64,000 bases of DNA, from the NCBI RefSeq assembly GCF_008079445.1, contig NZ_VRYH01000009.1, positions 1-64,000 on the forward strand. Reading direction: 5' to 3'. The notes under the pieces were generated by a model, which had not been told where the DNA came from, did not search any database, and was given only the letters and a program-made list of their open reading frames with translations. The stretch is from Aidingimonas lacisalsi (GTDB lineage Bacteria > Pseudomonadota > Gammaproteobacteria > Pseudomonadales > Halomonadaceae). Below, in pieces: positions 7,657 to 16,509 of the stretch. A program made the position numbers and the translations under genes. The stretch's first letter is position 1, and every line of letters starts with the position of its first letter.

Positions 7657-10320
7657 ATGGTTACAGTACGTCGAGCGGTGTATTTACGACAACGGTGGTG
7701 CGTCCAGATCTTGGTGATCGGCGCTGCCAATCTGGTAGCGATCTCGCCACTTCATGCCATTGAAGTCATTGATGGCGGAGATACCGTTAACGTGCCTGGC
7801 GACAAGGCTTCCCCCTGGGACATGGGCGATACACTGTATGTGGGGGATGATGGCTCGGGAACGCTGAACATTGTCGATGGCCAGGTCGAGGTCGATGACA
7901 ATATTCATGTTGGCGGTGACGCTGGCGAGGGTGAGATCAACGTCTCCGGGGGCGGCCATCTTGGCACCACTAGCAATCTATGGGTGGGTGCTGCAGGCAC
8001 TGGCAGTCTCAACGTCGACGACGCCACAGTCACGGTCGGTGGTACATTCCAGGTCGGTCGGGATTCTAATGGAGACGGCGTTGCGGTCCTGGCCAGTGGT
8101 GGTCGGCTAACGGCCACCGATATGTGGATCGGGAATTACGGTGATGGCCGAGTGATCGTGGATGGTAGTGGTAGTGAGGCAAGCAGCACCAATACTATAG
8201 CGATTGGACGACTTAGTACTGGCCGTGGCAGCTTGACGGTCACCGATGGCGGCCGGGTTATAGCCCCGTCGATCGATTTTGGCAACCTGAGTGGCTCTCG
8301 CGGTATTCTGAACATCGGCGCCCCGGCGAGCGAAGAAGCCGCCGCACCGGGCATTGTCGACGCCGATACTCTGCAGTTCCGTGGCGGCAGCGGCCAACTG
8401 GTTTTCAACCATGACGACCCGGGTTATGTCTTCGATACCGATGTCGAGACCAGCACCGGGAGCGACCTGGATGACGCCACGATCCGGCATATGTCGGGGA
8501 CCACCCATTTTACCGGCAATGGCAGCGGCTTTGCCGGAGTGCTGAGCATCGAGGGCGGTACCTTCCATGCTGATGAGTCGGTCGGCGGTGACGCCGTCGT
8601 CTCCGGCGGTATACTGAGCGGTACAGGCAGTGTTGGCGCTTTGAGGGTGGAAAATGGTGGCACGCTCTCGCCGGGTAACTCAGTCGGCACTCTCAGTGTA
8701 AACGATGGCGTCGTCTTCAATGCCGGAAGCACGTTCCTGGTGGAAGTGGACGGTACGGGGACAGACCGCCTGACAGCAGCCAATGATGTTCGCATCAATG
8801 GTGGTGATGTGCGTGTCGTCAGTCTGGAGCCTAACCAGGATGAAAGTGTTTTAGGTACTTACACTGTGCTCGAGTCTGTCACGGGCATCGACGGCGAGTT
8901 CGACACTGTCGAGGCCAACTACGCTTTCCTCGACCCTTCACTGAGCTACTCGGACCAAGCGGTCGAGTTGACTCTGCATATTGTTGACAGCGGTGAAGAC
9001 GATAATGGTGGAGGAAATGAAGATAGTGAGAATGGCGGGGAGGGTGATGACGCTGGCCCATCGCCTTCACCTTCACCTTCACCTTCACCTTCTCCTTCCC
9101 CCGGCAGCCTGCTGTCTCCATATGCCGCCAGCGGTAATTCGCAGCGGCTTGCGTCGGCGCTGGAGACGATGGATTCCGATACATCGGGGTATCACGACTT
9201 CGAGAATGCCCTGCTGCTGCTGGAATTCGGAGAGGCCGGTCAGGCCGCCGAGGAGCTGGCCGGCAGCGACATTCCCGCCAGCCAGACGGCCATCGATCAG
9301 CTGACTCAGTCCTTCTCGGCCTCGCTGCAGGGGCGCATGAGTGGTGCCGGCAGCGAAACGCCACTGGCGGCGGCCGCCTTGCAGCAGCTGCATCGGGGCG
9401 ATGCCGGGTATGCACCGCAACAACTGTCGATGCTGGAGTCGGCCTTTGCACCACCGTCTCGACAGGATCGCGAAGCGGTCGGCCCTCGTGGTTATGCGCC
9501 CACGTTGAGTCAGCCAACGGGGCCGGTGAGTTGGGCGCGAGCCGTCAGCAGCGACAGCCGGCTCGGCGGGGATGGCGAGTCACCCGGTGTATCCTCGCGC
9601 TCCTCCGGAGTGCATACGGGCAGCGAACTGTTCCTTGCGGACGAATTGATGGTTGGGGTCGCCGTCGGCATCGAGCGGGGCCGAGTCAGCGGCGATAGTG
9701 CCCAGAGCGATTTCGACGCCTACACAGCGGGGCTATATGCTCGCCAGCATGTCGGTGACTGGCGGCTGTCCGGCTCGGCCAGCCTGGGCTGGCTGGATCT
9801 GGAGGGCGAGCGCTATGTGACCGGTTTCGGCAGGCATCAGGCCGATTACGAGGCCCGCGTCGGCACTGTCGATGCCGAACTGGCGTATGACTTGCCACTC
9901 GAAGCTCGCGCCTGGCGTCTTTCACCGCTGATCGGTGTGACCTACACCCATACGTACCGCGACGGTTATCGGGAAGACGGCTTGGCGGGGCTGGATGTCG
10001 ATGCCTCCAGCGACGACAGTGTGCGTGGTCGGCTTGGCGGTGAGTTTGCCTATCGGGTCTCGGACAGTGCCGTGATCACCGGGCGCCTGGCATGGAGTCA
10101 CGAACTGGGCAATCCTGACGCCTCCACCGAGGCTTCGCTGTTGGGGAGTGAGACTTTCACCATCGAAGGCCAGACATTGCCGACCGACCTGATGGATGTG
10201 GGTGTGGGCATGGAAGCCCGAATCACCGACCGGGTCGATGTGTACGCCGCGTACGACGGCCGCCTGGGCAGTGGCTATGAGGATCACGCCGGTCAGGTGG
10301 GCATGCGTTGGCGGTGGTGA
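7657..10320 (+). CDS. Autotransporter (type Va) with Pro-Ser hinge
   Basis: An 887-residue surface protein. An extended signal peptide occupies residues 1-35. The passenger (about 36-455) is built of short beta-helix repeats of the type GTLNIVDGQVEVDDN and includes the autotransporter repeat TLSPGNSVGTLSV. An acidic Gly/Asp/Glu linker (about 450-467) leads to a (Ser-Pro)n hinge. The autotransporter beta-domain is C-terminal (about 610-887), ending in MRWRW with the terminal aromatic needed for outer-membrane assembly. No catalytic motif was seen in the passenger, so adhesin or biofilm roles are more likely than protease. AGGGG lies 11 bases before the ATG. Isolated by REP arrays on both sides. 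Confidence 0.88.
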   Translation: MVTVRRAVYLRQRWCVQILVIGAANLVAISPLHAIEVIDGGDTVNVPGDKASPWDMGDTLYVGDDGSGTLNIVDGQVEVDDNIHVGGDAGEGEINVSGGGHLGTTSNLWVGAAGTGSLNVDDATVTVGGTFQVGRDSNGDGVAVLASGGRLTATDMWIGNYGDGRVIVDGSGSEASSTNTIAIGRLSTGRGSLTVTDGGRVIAPSIDFGNLSGSRGILNIGAPASEEAAAPGIVDADTLQFRGGSGQLVFNHDDPGYVFDTDVETSTGSDLDDATIRHMSGTTHFTGNGSGFAGVLSIEGGTFHADESVGGDAVVSGGILSGTGSVGALRVENGGTLSPGNSVGTLSVNDGVVFNAGSTFLVEVDGTGTDRLTAANDVRINGGDVRVVSLEPNQDESVLGTYTVLESVTGIDGEFDTVEANYAFLDPSLSYSDQAVELTLHIVDSGEDDNGGGNEDSENGGEGDDAGPSPSPSPSPSPSPSPGSLLSPYAASGNSQRLASALETMDSDTSGYHDFENALLLLEFGEAGQAAEELAGSDIPASQTAIDQLTQSFSASLQGRMSGAGSETPLAAAALQQLHRGDAGYAPQQLSMLESAFAPPSRQDREAVGPRGYAPTLSQPTGPVSWARAVSSDSRLGGDGESPGVSSRSSGVHTGSELFLADELMVGVAVGIERGRVSGDSAQSDFDAYTAGLYARQHVGDWRLSGSASLGWLDLEGERYVTGFGRHQADYEARVGTVDAELAYDLPLEARAWRLSPLIGVTYTHTYRDGYREDGLAGLDVDASSDDSVRGRLGGEFAYRVSDSAVITGRLAWSHELGNPDASTEASLLGSETFTIEGQTLPTDLMDVGVGMEARITDRVDVYAAYDGRLGSGYEDHAGQVGMRWRW
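9064..9099 (+). repeat. Hexanucleotide microsatellite in the autotransporter hinge
   Basis: Four perfect CCTTCA units followed by CCTTCT and CCTTCC encode Pro-Ser dipeptides. The unit is a multiple of three, so slippage would change hinge length without breaking the frame. Confidence 0.85.
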
Positions 10321-10332
10321 GTTCTCCTGTAT

Positions 10333-10708
10333 GTTCGTGGGAGCGGTTTCAACCGCGATGCGGGTCGGTGAGCCCCGCCTGGGAGGCACCGCTGATCGCG
10401 ACTGAAGTCGCTCCTACATAACCCGTGCCAGTGAGATGGTGTTGTGGTGTTCGTGGGAGCGGTTTCAACCGCGATGCGGGGCGACGAGCCCCGCCTGGGT
10501 GGCACCGCTGATCGCGACTGAAGTCGCTCCTACATAACCCGTGCCAGTGAGATGGTGTTGTGGTGTTCGTGGGAGCGGTTTCAACCGCGATGCGGGGCGA
10601 CGAGCCCCGCCTGGGTGGCACCGCTGATCGCGACTGAAGTCGCTCCTGCACAACCTCTTGCCAGTGAGATGGTGTTATGGTGTTCGTGGGAGCGGTTTCA
10701 ACCGCGAT
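10333..10708. repeat. Tandem array of four REP units, copy 7
   Basis: Units begin at 10333, 10449, 10565 and 10682 (period 116-117 bases) and are nearly identical. The fourth is cut after the opening palindrome. The middle hairpin here is GCGGGGC/GCCCCGC, a compensated variant of GCAGGGC/GCCCTGC. With the AT-rich operator region it fills the gap from 10321 to 10865. Confidence 0.9.
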
Positions 10709-10741
10709 AAGCCGGTTCGATGCACTGGTCATATTTATCAA

Positions 10742-10761
10742 CTTGTATGATATGTTATAAG
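10742..10761. promoter_or_regulatory. Candidate GntR operator upstream of garD-like gene
   Basis: An imperfect palindrome, CTTGTATGATATGTTATAAG, with 14 of 20 positions symmetric, in an abruptly AT-rich stretch. It shares CTTGTATGATA with the site between larA and the GntR gene. Confidence 0.5.
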
Positions 10762-10865
10762 ATGATTAGTTATGATGAGGCATTGAACCGGTACTCGACG
10801 ATTCGTTTCGACATGACGGGAGGTCGGGATGCAATGCACTGGCTGGCATGCATGAGGTGATAACC

Positions 10866-12434
10866 ATGACCCAAACCATGGACGACAAGAAAATCATCAA
10901 GGTCCATGACAGCGACAACGTCGCCATCGTCATCGGGCAAGGCGGGGTGAACGCCGGAACGGAGCTGCAGGCCGGGCTGATAGCCGTTGCGGATATCCCG
11001 CAAGGGCACAAAGTCGCCTTGTCGGATATTCCGTCGGGTGCCGAGGTCATTCGTTACAGTGAGATCATTGGTACGGCGACCGAGACGATCCCGTTGGGTG
11101 GCCATGTCAATGAGCACAATATCGCGTTGCGCCAGCCGCCCGCCTTGCATGAGCTAGAGTCGGCGACCCGTGAGTATGGGCCGCCGGAAAGGTTGGAAGG
11201 GTATACCTTCCAGGGGTATCGCAACGCGGATGGCAGTGTCGGCACGAAGAATGTACTCGGCATCACGACGAGCGTGCAGTGCGTCGCCGGTACCGTCGAG
11301 CATGTCGTCAAGCGTATCAAGGCGGAATTGCTGCCGAAGTACCCCAATGTCGATGATGTCGTCGGGCTGACGCACACGTATGGCTGCGGGGTGGCGATCA
11401 ATGCGCCTGCCGCGATCATTCCCATTCGTACCCTCAAGAACATCACGCTCAACCCCAACTTCGGCGGGGAGGTGATGGTCATTGGCCTGGGGTGCGAAAA
11501 ACTGCAACCGTCGACGTTGGTGTCCGAGCAACCCGTCAAGATGTACGACTCGAGTGAGGAGGCATCGGCCACCGGCAATATTCTCAGCTTGCAGGACGAG
11601 CAGTTTGTCGGTTTTGCGGAAATGGTGGCCGGTATCATGGCCATGGCCGAGCAGCATCTCGCCAAGCTGAATCAACGGCGGCGCGAACCCTGCCCCGTGT
11701 CGGAACTGGTGGTGGGTACGCAGTGCGGTGGCAGCGATGCCTTCTCCGGGGTGACGGCCAACCCGGCCGTCGGTTTTGCCGCGGATCTGATCGTGCGGGC
11801 CGGTGGTACGGTCATGTTTTCGGAGGTGACGGAAGTCCGCGATGCGATTCACCTGCTGTCGCCACGGGTCGTCGATAAGGGCGTGGGCGAGAAGCTGGTT
11901 CAGGAAATGCAATGGTACGACGATTACCTGGCACAGGGGCAGGCGGACAGAAGTGCCAACCCGTCACCGGGAAACAAGAGCGGCGGGTTGAGCAATGTCA
12001 TCGAGAAGGCATTGGGGTCGATTGCCAAGTCGGGTACGAGTCCCATCGTCGATGTGCTCGGGCCGGGCGAGCGGATCAGCAAGCGAGGGTTGAATTTCGT
12101 CGCGACTCCGGCCAGCGACTTCATCTGCGGCACGTTGCAGTTGGCGGCGGGCATGAACATGCATGTGTTCACGACCGGGCGCGGTACCCCTTATGGGTTG
12201 TCCATGGTGCCGGTGATCAAGGTCGGGACGAACACCACGCTAAGCCGCCGCTGGCATGATCTCATCGATCTGGACGCCGGCCGCATTGCTTCCGGCGAGG
12301 CCACGATCGAGACGATGGGGTGGGAACTGTTCCATCTGATCCTGGAGATTGCCAGTGGGCGTGAACAGGCGGCGGTCGACCGGCTGGGGATACATAACGA
12401 TCTGGCGCTGTTCAATCCCGCCCCTGTGACGTAA
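10866..12434 (+). CDS. garD: Galactarate dehydratase-type enzyme (GarD/UxaA family)
   Basis: A cytoplasmic metal-dependent sugar-acid dehydratase. GarD converts galactarate to 5-dehydro-4-deoxy-glucarate. The 522-residue length matches GarD (about 523). It has the N-terminal SAF-like segment (about 10-90) and the UxaA core beginning at [13 protein letters not shown], then [20 protein letters not shown] and [17 protein letters not shown]. The start at 10866 has GAGGTGA at the right distance. The ATG at 10848 does not. It probably forms an operon with the SDR gene 38 bases downstream, and a candidate operator precedes it. The product would fit the HpcH-type aldolase encoded in the same island. 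A related hexarate or aldonate substrate is possible. Confidence 0.87.
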   Translation: MTQTMDDKKIIKVHDSDNVAIVIGQGGVNAGTELQAGLIAVADIPQGHKVALSDIPSGAEVIRYSEIIGTATETIPLGGHVNEHNIALRQPPALHELESATREYGPPERLEGYTFQGYRNADGSVGTKNVLGITTSVQCVAGTVEHVVKRIKAELLPKYPNVDDVVGLTHTYGCGVAINAPAAIIPIRTLKNITLNPNFGGEVMVIGLGCEKLQPSTLVSEQPVKMYDSSEEASATGNILSLQDEQFVGFAEMVAGIMAMAEQHLAKLNQRRREPCPVSELVVGTQCGGSDAFSGVTANPAVGFAADLIVRAGGTVMFSEVTEVRDAIHLLSPRVVDKGVGEKLVQEMQWYDDYLAQGQADRSANPSPGNKSGGLSNVIEKALGSIAKSGTSPIVDVLGPGERISKRGLNFVATPASDFICGTLQLAAGMNMHVFTTGRGTPYGLSMVPVIKVGTNTTLSRRWHDLIDLDAGRIASGEATIETMGWELFHLILEIASGREQAAVDRLGIHNDLALFNPAPVT

Positions 12435-12472
12435 TACCGCCAGCAGCGACGAGAACCATTGAGGAGAGCACC

Positions 12473-13222
12473 ATGACAGGCAAGGTTGCGGTAGTGACAG
12501 GCGCAGGGAGTGGTATCGGCCGGGTGGCATCGCTGGCCCTGGTCGCCGAGGGGTATCGCGTCGCGTTGGTGGGGAGACGGCGTGATCGCCTCGAGGAAAC
12601 GGCGAGTCTCGCCAGTGATCGTGAAGCCACGCTGGTCGTAGAGGCCGATGTCATCGATGAGGCGTCGGTCGATGCGGCATTCGATCGGGTCGCCACTGCC
12701 TGGGGGCGGGTGGATCTGCTGTTCAACAATGCGGGACGCGGGGCACCACCGGCGACCCCGGATGAGTTGCCGGTCGCCGTATGGCGCGAGGTCGTCGATA
12801 CCAACCTGACCGGCAGCTTCCTGTGCGCCAGAGCGGCGTTTCGTGTCATGCGCGAGCAGTCGCCACGAGGTGGCCGAATCATCAACAACGGTTCGATCTC
12901 CGCTTATGTGCCTCGACCGTTGAGTGTGGCCTATACGGCCACCAAGCACGCCATTACCGGGCTGACGCGGTCGCTGTCGCTGGATGGCCGTGCCTATGAC
13001 ATCGCCTGCGGCCAGTTGGACATCGGTAATGCCGACACCGATATGACGGCCCGAATGGCCGAGGGGATACTCCAGCCCAATGGCGACGTCGTGCCCGAAC
13101 CGCGCATGGACGCCGACGAGGTGGGAAGGGCGGTCGTACACATGGCGAGTCTGCCGTTGGCGGCGAATGTGCAGTTCATGACGGTGATGGCGACCAAGAT
13201 GCCCTACGTCGGGCGCGGTTGA
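12473..13222 (+). CDS. Short-chain dehydrogenase/reductase
   Basis: A 249-residue classical SDR using NAD(P)H. TGAGSGIG near residues 9-16 is the nucleotide loop, NNAG lies near 84, and the catalytic Tyr-x-x-x-Lys appears as YTATK near residue 150. The basic GRRRDR after strand 2 suggests NADP preference. It follows the garD-like gene by 38 bases with a ribosome site (GAGGAG), so it is probably co-transcribed. A plausible role is reduction or oxidation of an aldehyde or keto intermediate of the sugar-acid pathway, for example tartronate semialdehyde. That is inference from context only. Convergent with the next gene, with only seven bases between stops. Confidence 0.82.
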   Translation: MTGKVAVVTGAGSGIGRVASLALVAEGYRVALVGRRRDRLEETASLASDREATLVVEADVIDEASVDAAFDRVATAWGRVDLLFNNAGRGAPPATPDELPVAVWREVVDTNLTGSFLCARAAFRVMREQSPRGGRIINNGSISAYVPRPLSVAYTATKHAITGLTRSLSLDGRAYDIACGQLDIGNADTDMTARMAEGILQPNGDVVPEPRMDADEVGRAVVHMASLPLAANVQFMTVMATKMPYVGRG

Positions 13223-13229
13223 GGCTGCG

Positions 13230-14657
13230 TCACAGCAATTTGCCGGGATTGAACAGCCCTTGCGGGTCCAGCGCCGCCTTGATGCGTTCCATCATCGCCA
13301 GGGCGACGGGGTCCTGGTAGCGGCGCAATTCGGTCCGCTTGGAAAGCCCGATACCATGCTCTGCCGAAATCGAGCCGTTCATGTCGGCGACCAGGTCGTG
13401 TACGGCGCGGTTGAACTGCGGTGTCAGGTCCATGAAGGCGGCAGTATCCATGGCCTCGGGCTGGCTGACGTTGAAGTGGAGGTTGCCGTCACCGACATGG
13501 CCGAAGGCGCAAATGCGGCATGCCGGAAGGATCGACCGGCAGGCGGCGCTGGCGGCCTCGATGAAATCCGCGATACGCGATACCGGTACGGAGATGTCGT
13601 GCTTGATCGAGGCGCCTTCGGCGATCTGGGCTTCCGCGACTCCTTCACGCAGCCGCCACAACGCCTGTGATTGCGTGCTGCTCGTAGCGATGACGGCATC
13701 CTTGATCACGTCGTTCTCGAAGGCGTCGGCCAGGGCCGCTTCCAGACGCGTATTCAGATCGAGTCCGGCATCCGGAGTCGTCAGCTCGATCAGCGCGTAT
13801 GACGCATAGCTCTGGTCGAAGGGCGCGCGTGCCCCCTGAATGTGGGACAGCACGGCGTCCATCGCAAAGCGCGGCAGGAATTCGAAGGCCGTCAATGTAT
13901 CGCTGAGTTGGCCCCGCAACTGGTCGTACAATGCCAGCACCTGATGCGGAGAGTCGCAGCCGACCAGCGCGGTGGCTGTCACTCGCGGCATGGGAAACAA
14001 CTTGAGCACCGCAGCCGTGATGATGCCCAGCGTGCCCTCGGAGCCGATGAAGAGTTGCTTGAGATCGTAACCGGTGTTGTCCTTGCGCAAGGCGGTCAAT
14101 CCGTTCATGACGCGGCCATCGGCCAGCACCACTTCCAGCCCGAGCACCAGGTCACGGGCATTGCCATAGCGCAGCACATTGATGCCGCCGGCATTCGTGG
14201 CCAGATTCCCGCCGATCTGACACGATCCCTCGGCGGCCAGCGATAGCGGAAACAGACGCCCGGCGTCATGGGCGGCGTCTTGCACCACCTGCAGGATACA
14301 GCCCGCCTCCACGGTGATGGTGGCATTGGTGGGATCGATGTCGCGAATCCGACTCATGCGTCCCAGTGCCACGACGAGGCTTTGCTGCGGTACGCCGCCT
14401 CCCACCAGCCCGGTGTTCCCGCCTTGCGGTACCAACGGCACGCCATGCGCGCGACACTGCTCGACGATGAAGGCGACATCGGCGGTGCAGGCCGGCAAGA
14501 TCACGGCCAATGCATCCCCTGGATACAGCCGACGCTGTTCCTGGACATAAGGCAGCATGTCGGCAGCGTCGGTCAGTACGTAGTCGGCCCCGAGTCGATG
14601 GACCAGCGTGTCGAGCAACTCGTCGGCGATCGGCTGTCGGTTCAGGGCGTCGGGCAT
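13230..14657 (-). CDS. FAD-linked D-2-hydroxyacid dehydrogenase (GlcD family)
   Basis: A 475-residue flavoenzyme of the GlcD/D-lactate/D-2-hydroxyglutarate dehydrogenase group. The FAD-binding PCMH domain includes PQGGNTGLVGGG (77-88) and GSEGTLGI. The C-terminal cap carries AFGHVGDGNLHFNV with metal-ligand histidines and SAEHGIGLSKR. Such enzymes oxidise D-2-hydroxy acids to 2-oxo acids and pass electrons to the respiratory chain. There is no GlcE/GlcF partner nearby, which favours a stand-alone enzyme. It is the last gene of the leftward set headed by the LarA homologue, so the D-isomer produced by that racemase is an attractive substrate. Confidence 0.85.
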   Translation of the reverse strand: MPDALNRQPIADELLDTLVHRLGADYVLTDAADMLPYVQEQRRLYPGDALAVILPACTADVAFIVEQCRAHGVPLVPQGGNTGLVGGGVPQQSLVVALGRMSRIRDIDPTNATITVEAGCILQVVQDAAHDAGRLFPLSLAAEGSCQIGGNLATNAGGINVLRYGNARDLVLGLEVVLADGRVMNGLTALRKDNTGYDLKQLFIGSEGTLGIITAAVLKLFPMPRVTATALVGCDSPHQVLALYDQLRGQLSDTLTAFEFLPRFAMDAVLSHIQGARAPFDQSYASYALIELTTPDAGLDLNTRLEAALADAFENDVIKDAVIATSSTQSQALWRLREGVAEAQIAEGASIKHDISVPVSRIADFIEAASAACRSILPACRICAFGHVGDGNLHFNVSQPEAMDTAAFMDLTPQFNRAVHDLVADMNGSISAEHGIGLSKRTELRRYQDPVALAMMERIKAALDPQGLFNPGKLL

Positions 14658-14696
14658 GTCGGGCTCCAGTGGGTGAGGCGTTCGATGTCGTAGGTG

Positions 14697-16376
14697 TCAA
14701 CCGCGCTTGGCGAGACGTAGTCGGGTGATGGTGGTTCGCGTCGAGATGCGTTCGGGATCGGTGCGCAACTCGATGACCGCCGGGCGGTGTGCCTCGATGG
14801 CACCCTGCAGCGCCGGCAGGAATTCGTCGGTGCGGTTGACCATGGCCGTGTAAGCCCCCATGCCCGCCGCCATCGTGAGGAAATCCGGATTGACCAGGTC
14901 GGTGCCGACCACGCGCTCCGGATGCTCACGCTCCTGATGCATGCGGATGGTGCCGTAGGTGCCGTTGTTGAAGAGCAATACGATCGGGCGCCCGCCATGG
15001 TGTACGGCGGTGGCCAGTTCCTGGCCGCTCATCATGAAACCGCCATCGCCGACGAAGGCGAGCACCACCCGCTCAGGATCCTGCAGTGAGGCCGAGACGG
15101 CGGCCGGTACGGAGTAGCCCATGGCGCCGCACGTGGAGCCCAACTGACGGCCGGGGCGGCCGTAACGCAGATAGCGTTGGGCCCAGCCGGTATGGTTGCC
15201 GGCGTCGAGCGTGATGACCGTGTCGGCGGGGAGTTGATCGCGCACGGCCATCATGGCTTGACCGATATTGAGCGGTCCGTCTTCATCCGAGCTGCTGATA
15301 TCGTCGAAATACGCTTGCCGGGCCTGCCGACGCCATTCGCTCCAACGCTCGGCGAGTTGTTCCCAGCGGCAGTCTCTCAGTGCGCGCGCGACCCGTTCCG
15401 GGGCCGCTGCTATGCCGATCTCGGGGCTGTAGACGCGGCCGATTTCATCGCTGTCACCATGGATATGGATCAGCGTCTGGTTGGCGACGGGGGGTGTCAA
15501 GGTCGTGTATGTCTTCGTGGTCATTTCCCCGAGCCGTGCACCAATCACGAGCAGTAGATCCGCCTCGGCAATGCGCTTGACCAATTGGGGCGAACTCGCG
15601 GTTCCGAAGTCGCCGATATAGACGTCAGAGCGGTTGTTCACGATGTCCTGGCGGCGGAACGAGCATGCCACCGGCAGGTCGTGTGCTTCGGCGAAGGCCG
15701 TGATGTCGCGGCAGGCCGTATCATCCCAGCCACTACCGCCGACCAGCAGCAATGGCCGTCTTGCTGACGATAGCGCCTCGCGGATGCGCGTCAGGTCGGC
15801 AGCGCCGATGTCGGCACGCGTGGGGCGATAGGGAGGGGCATCCACCGTATCGACGACATCGGTCAGCATGTCTTCAGGCAGTGCCAGCACGACCGGGCCC
15901 GGCCGGCCCGATGTCGCGATACGGAAGGCGCGTGCCATGTATTCGGGAATCCGCGCCGCATCATCGATCTGCGCTACCCACTTGGCGATGCTGCCGAACA
16001 TTTGCTGGTAGTCGATCTCCTGGAACGCTTCACGGTCCCGTGAGGGGCGATCCACCTGGCCGATCAACAGGATCATGGGCGTGGAATCCTGCTGGGCGAT
16101 GTGGACCCCGATCGAGGCATGGCAGGCACCGGGGCCGCGTGTCACCAGGCAGATGCCCGGCTTGTCGGTCAACTTGCCGTATGCCTCGGCCATGTTGGCG
16201 GCACCGGCTTCATGGCGTGCGTTGTAGAGGCTGATGCGATCCCGGACATCATGCAGCGCATCCAGGACTTCGAGATAACTTTCGCCCGGAACGCAGTAAG
16301 CGGATTCGACGCCGTGGATCAGCAACTGATCGACAAGCACCTGACCGCCGGAACGAGGGCGGAGAGACTGAGACAT
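14697..16376 (-). CDS. Thiamine diphosphate-dependent enzyme (acetolactate synthase-like)
   Basis: A 559-residue ThDP enzyme with the three standard domains. The catalytic glutamate lies in NARHEAGAA (Glu56), the central FAD/NAD-like domain at about 190-330, and the ThDP motif VGDGGFMMSG with a following NNGTYG about 30 residues on. It resembles large acetolactate synthase subunits but sits in a catabolic island with no small subunit, so glyoxylate carboligase-, oxalyl-CoA- or 2-oxoacid decarboxylase-like chemistry is likelier. The ATG at 16376 with GGGAG upstream is preferred. The longer frame to 16490 covers an intercistronic hairpin. Part of the leftward transcription unit. Confidence 0.83.
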   Translation of the reverse strand: MSQSLRPRSGGQVLVDQLLIHGVESAYCVPGESYLEVLDALHDVRDRISLYNARHEAGAANMAEAYGKLTDKPGICLVTRGPGACHASIGVHIAQQDSTPMILLIGQVDRPSRDREAFQEIDYQQMFGSIAKWVAQIDDAARIPEYMARAFRIATSGRPGPVVLALPEDMLTDVVDTVDAPPYRPTRADIGAADLTRIREALSSARRPLLLVGGSGWDDTACRDITAFAEAHDLPVACSFRRQDIVNNRSDVYIGDFGTASSPQLVKRIAEADLLLVIGARLGEMTTKTYTTLTPPVANQTLIHIHGDSDEIGRVYSPEIGIAAAPERVARALRDCRWEQLAERWSEWRRQARQAYFDDISSSDEDGPLNIGQAMMAVRDQLPADTVITLDAGNHTGWAQRYLRYGRPGRQLGSTCGAMGYSVPAAVSASLQDPERVVLAFVGDGGFMMSGQELATAVHHGGRPIVLLFNNGTYGTIRMHQEREHPERVVGTDLVNPDFLTMAAGMGAYTAMVNRTDEFLPALQGAIEAHRPAVIELRTDPERISTRTTITRLRLAKRG

Positions 16377-16466
16377 GGTAGTGACACTCCCAATGGACAA
16401 TTCGGGATAGACCGGGGACTGTGCGATACGCGGCGGCAGTGGCCGAGGTTGCGCACGGTCCCCGGG

Positions 16467-16497
16467 CCTCGGGACGGCTGTCGTCAGCATCCCGAGG
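16467..16497 (-). other. Intercistronic hairpin between TRAP permease and ThDP enzyme genes
   Basis: A perfect 8-bp stem, CCTCGGGA/TCCCGAGG, with a 15-base loop just after the permease stop. It has no T-run, so mRNA stabilisation or partial attenuation is likelier than full termination. Confidence 0.45.
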
Positions 16498-16509
16498 CGG
16501 GTGCGTGAG

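Noticed and set aside
10333-10708. Possible CRISPR-like array
   Set aside because: Spacers are as similar to each other as the repeats, the unit is 116 bases and internally palindromic, and no cas gene is near.
10349-10741. Minus-strand frames reading RPASRLKPLP and VGATSVAIS in the REP array
   Set aside because: The peptide repeats come from translating the palindromic REP DNA. The same spurious peptides appear at every copy.
13223-13229. Terminator expected between convergent SDR and FAD enzyme genes
   Set aside because: Only seven bases separate the stops and no stem-loop with T-run was found there.
14697-16490. Longer start for the ThDP enzyme at 16490
   Set aside because: The added 38 residues are Pro/Arg-rich and come from a segment containing an intercistronic hairpin. 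GGGAG marks the ATG at 16376.
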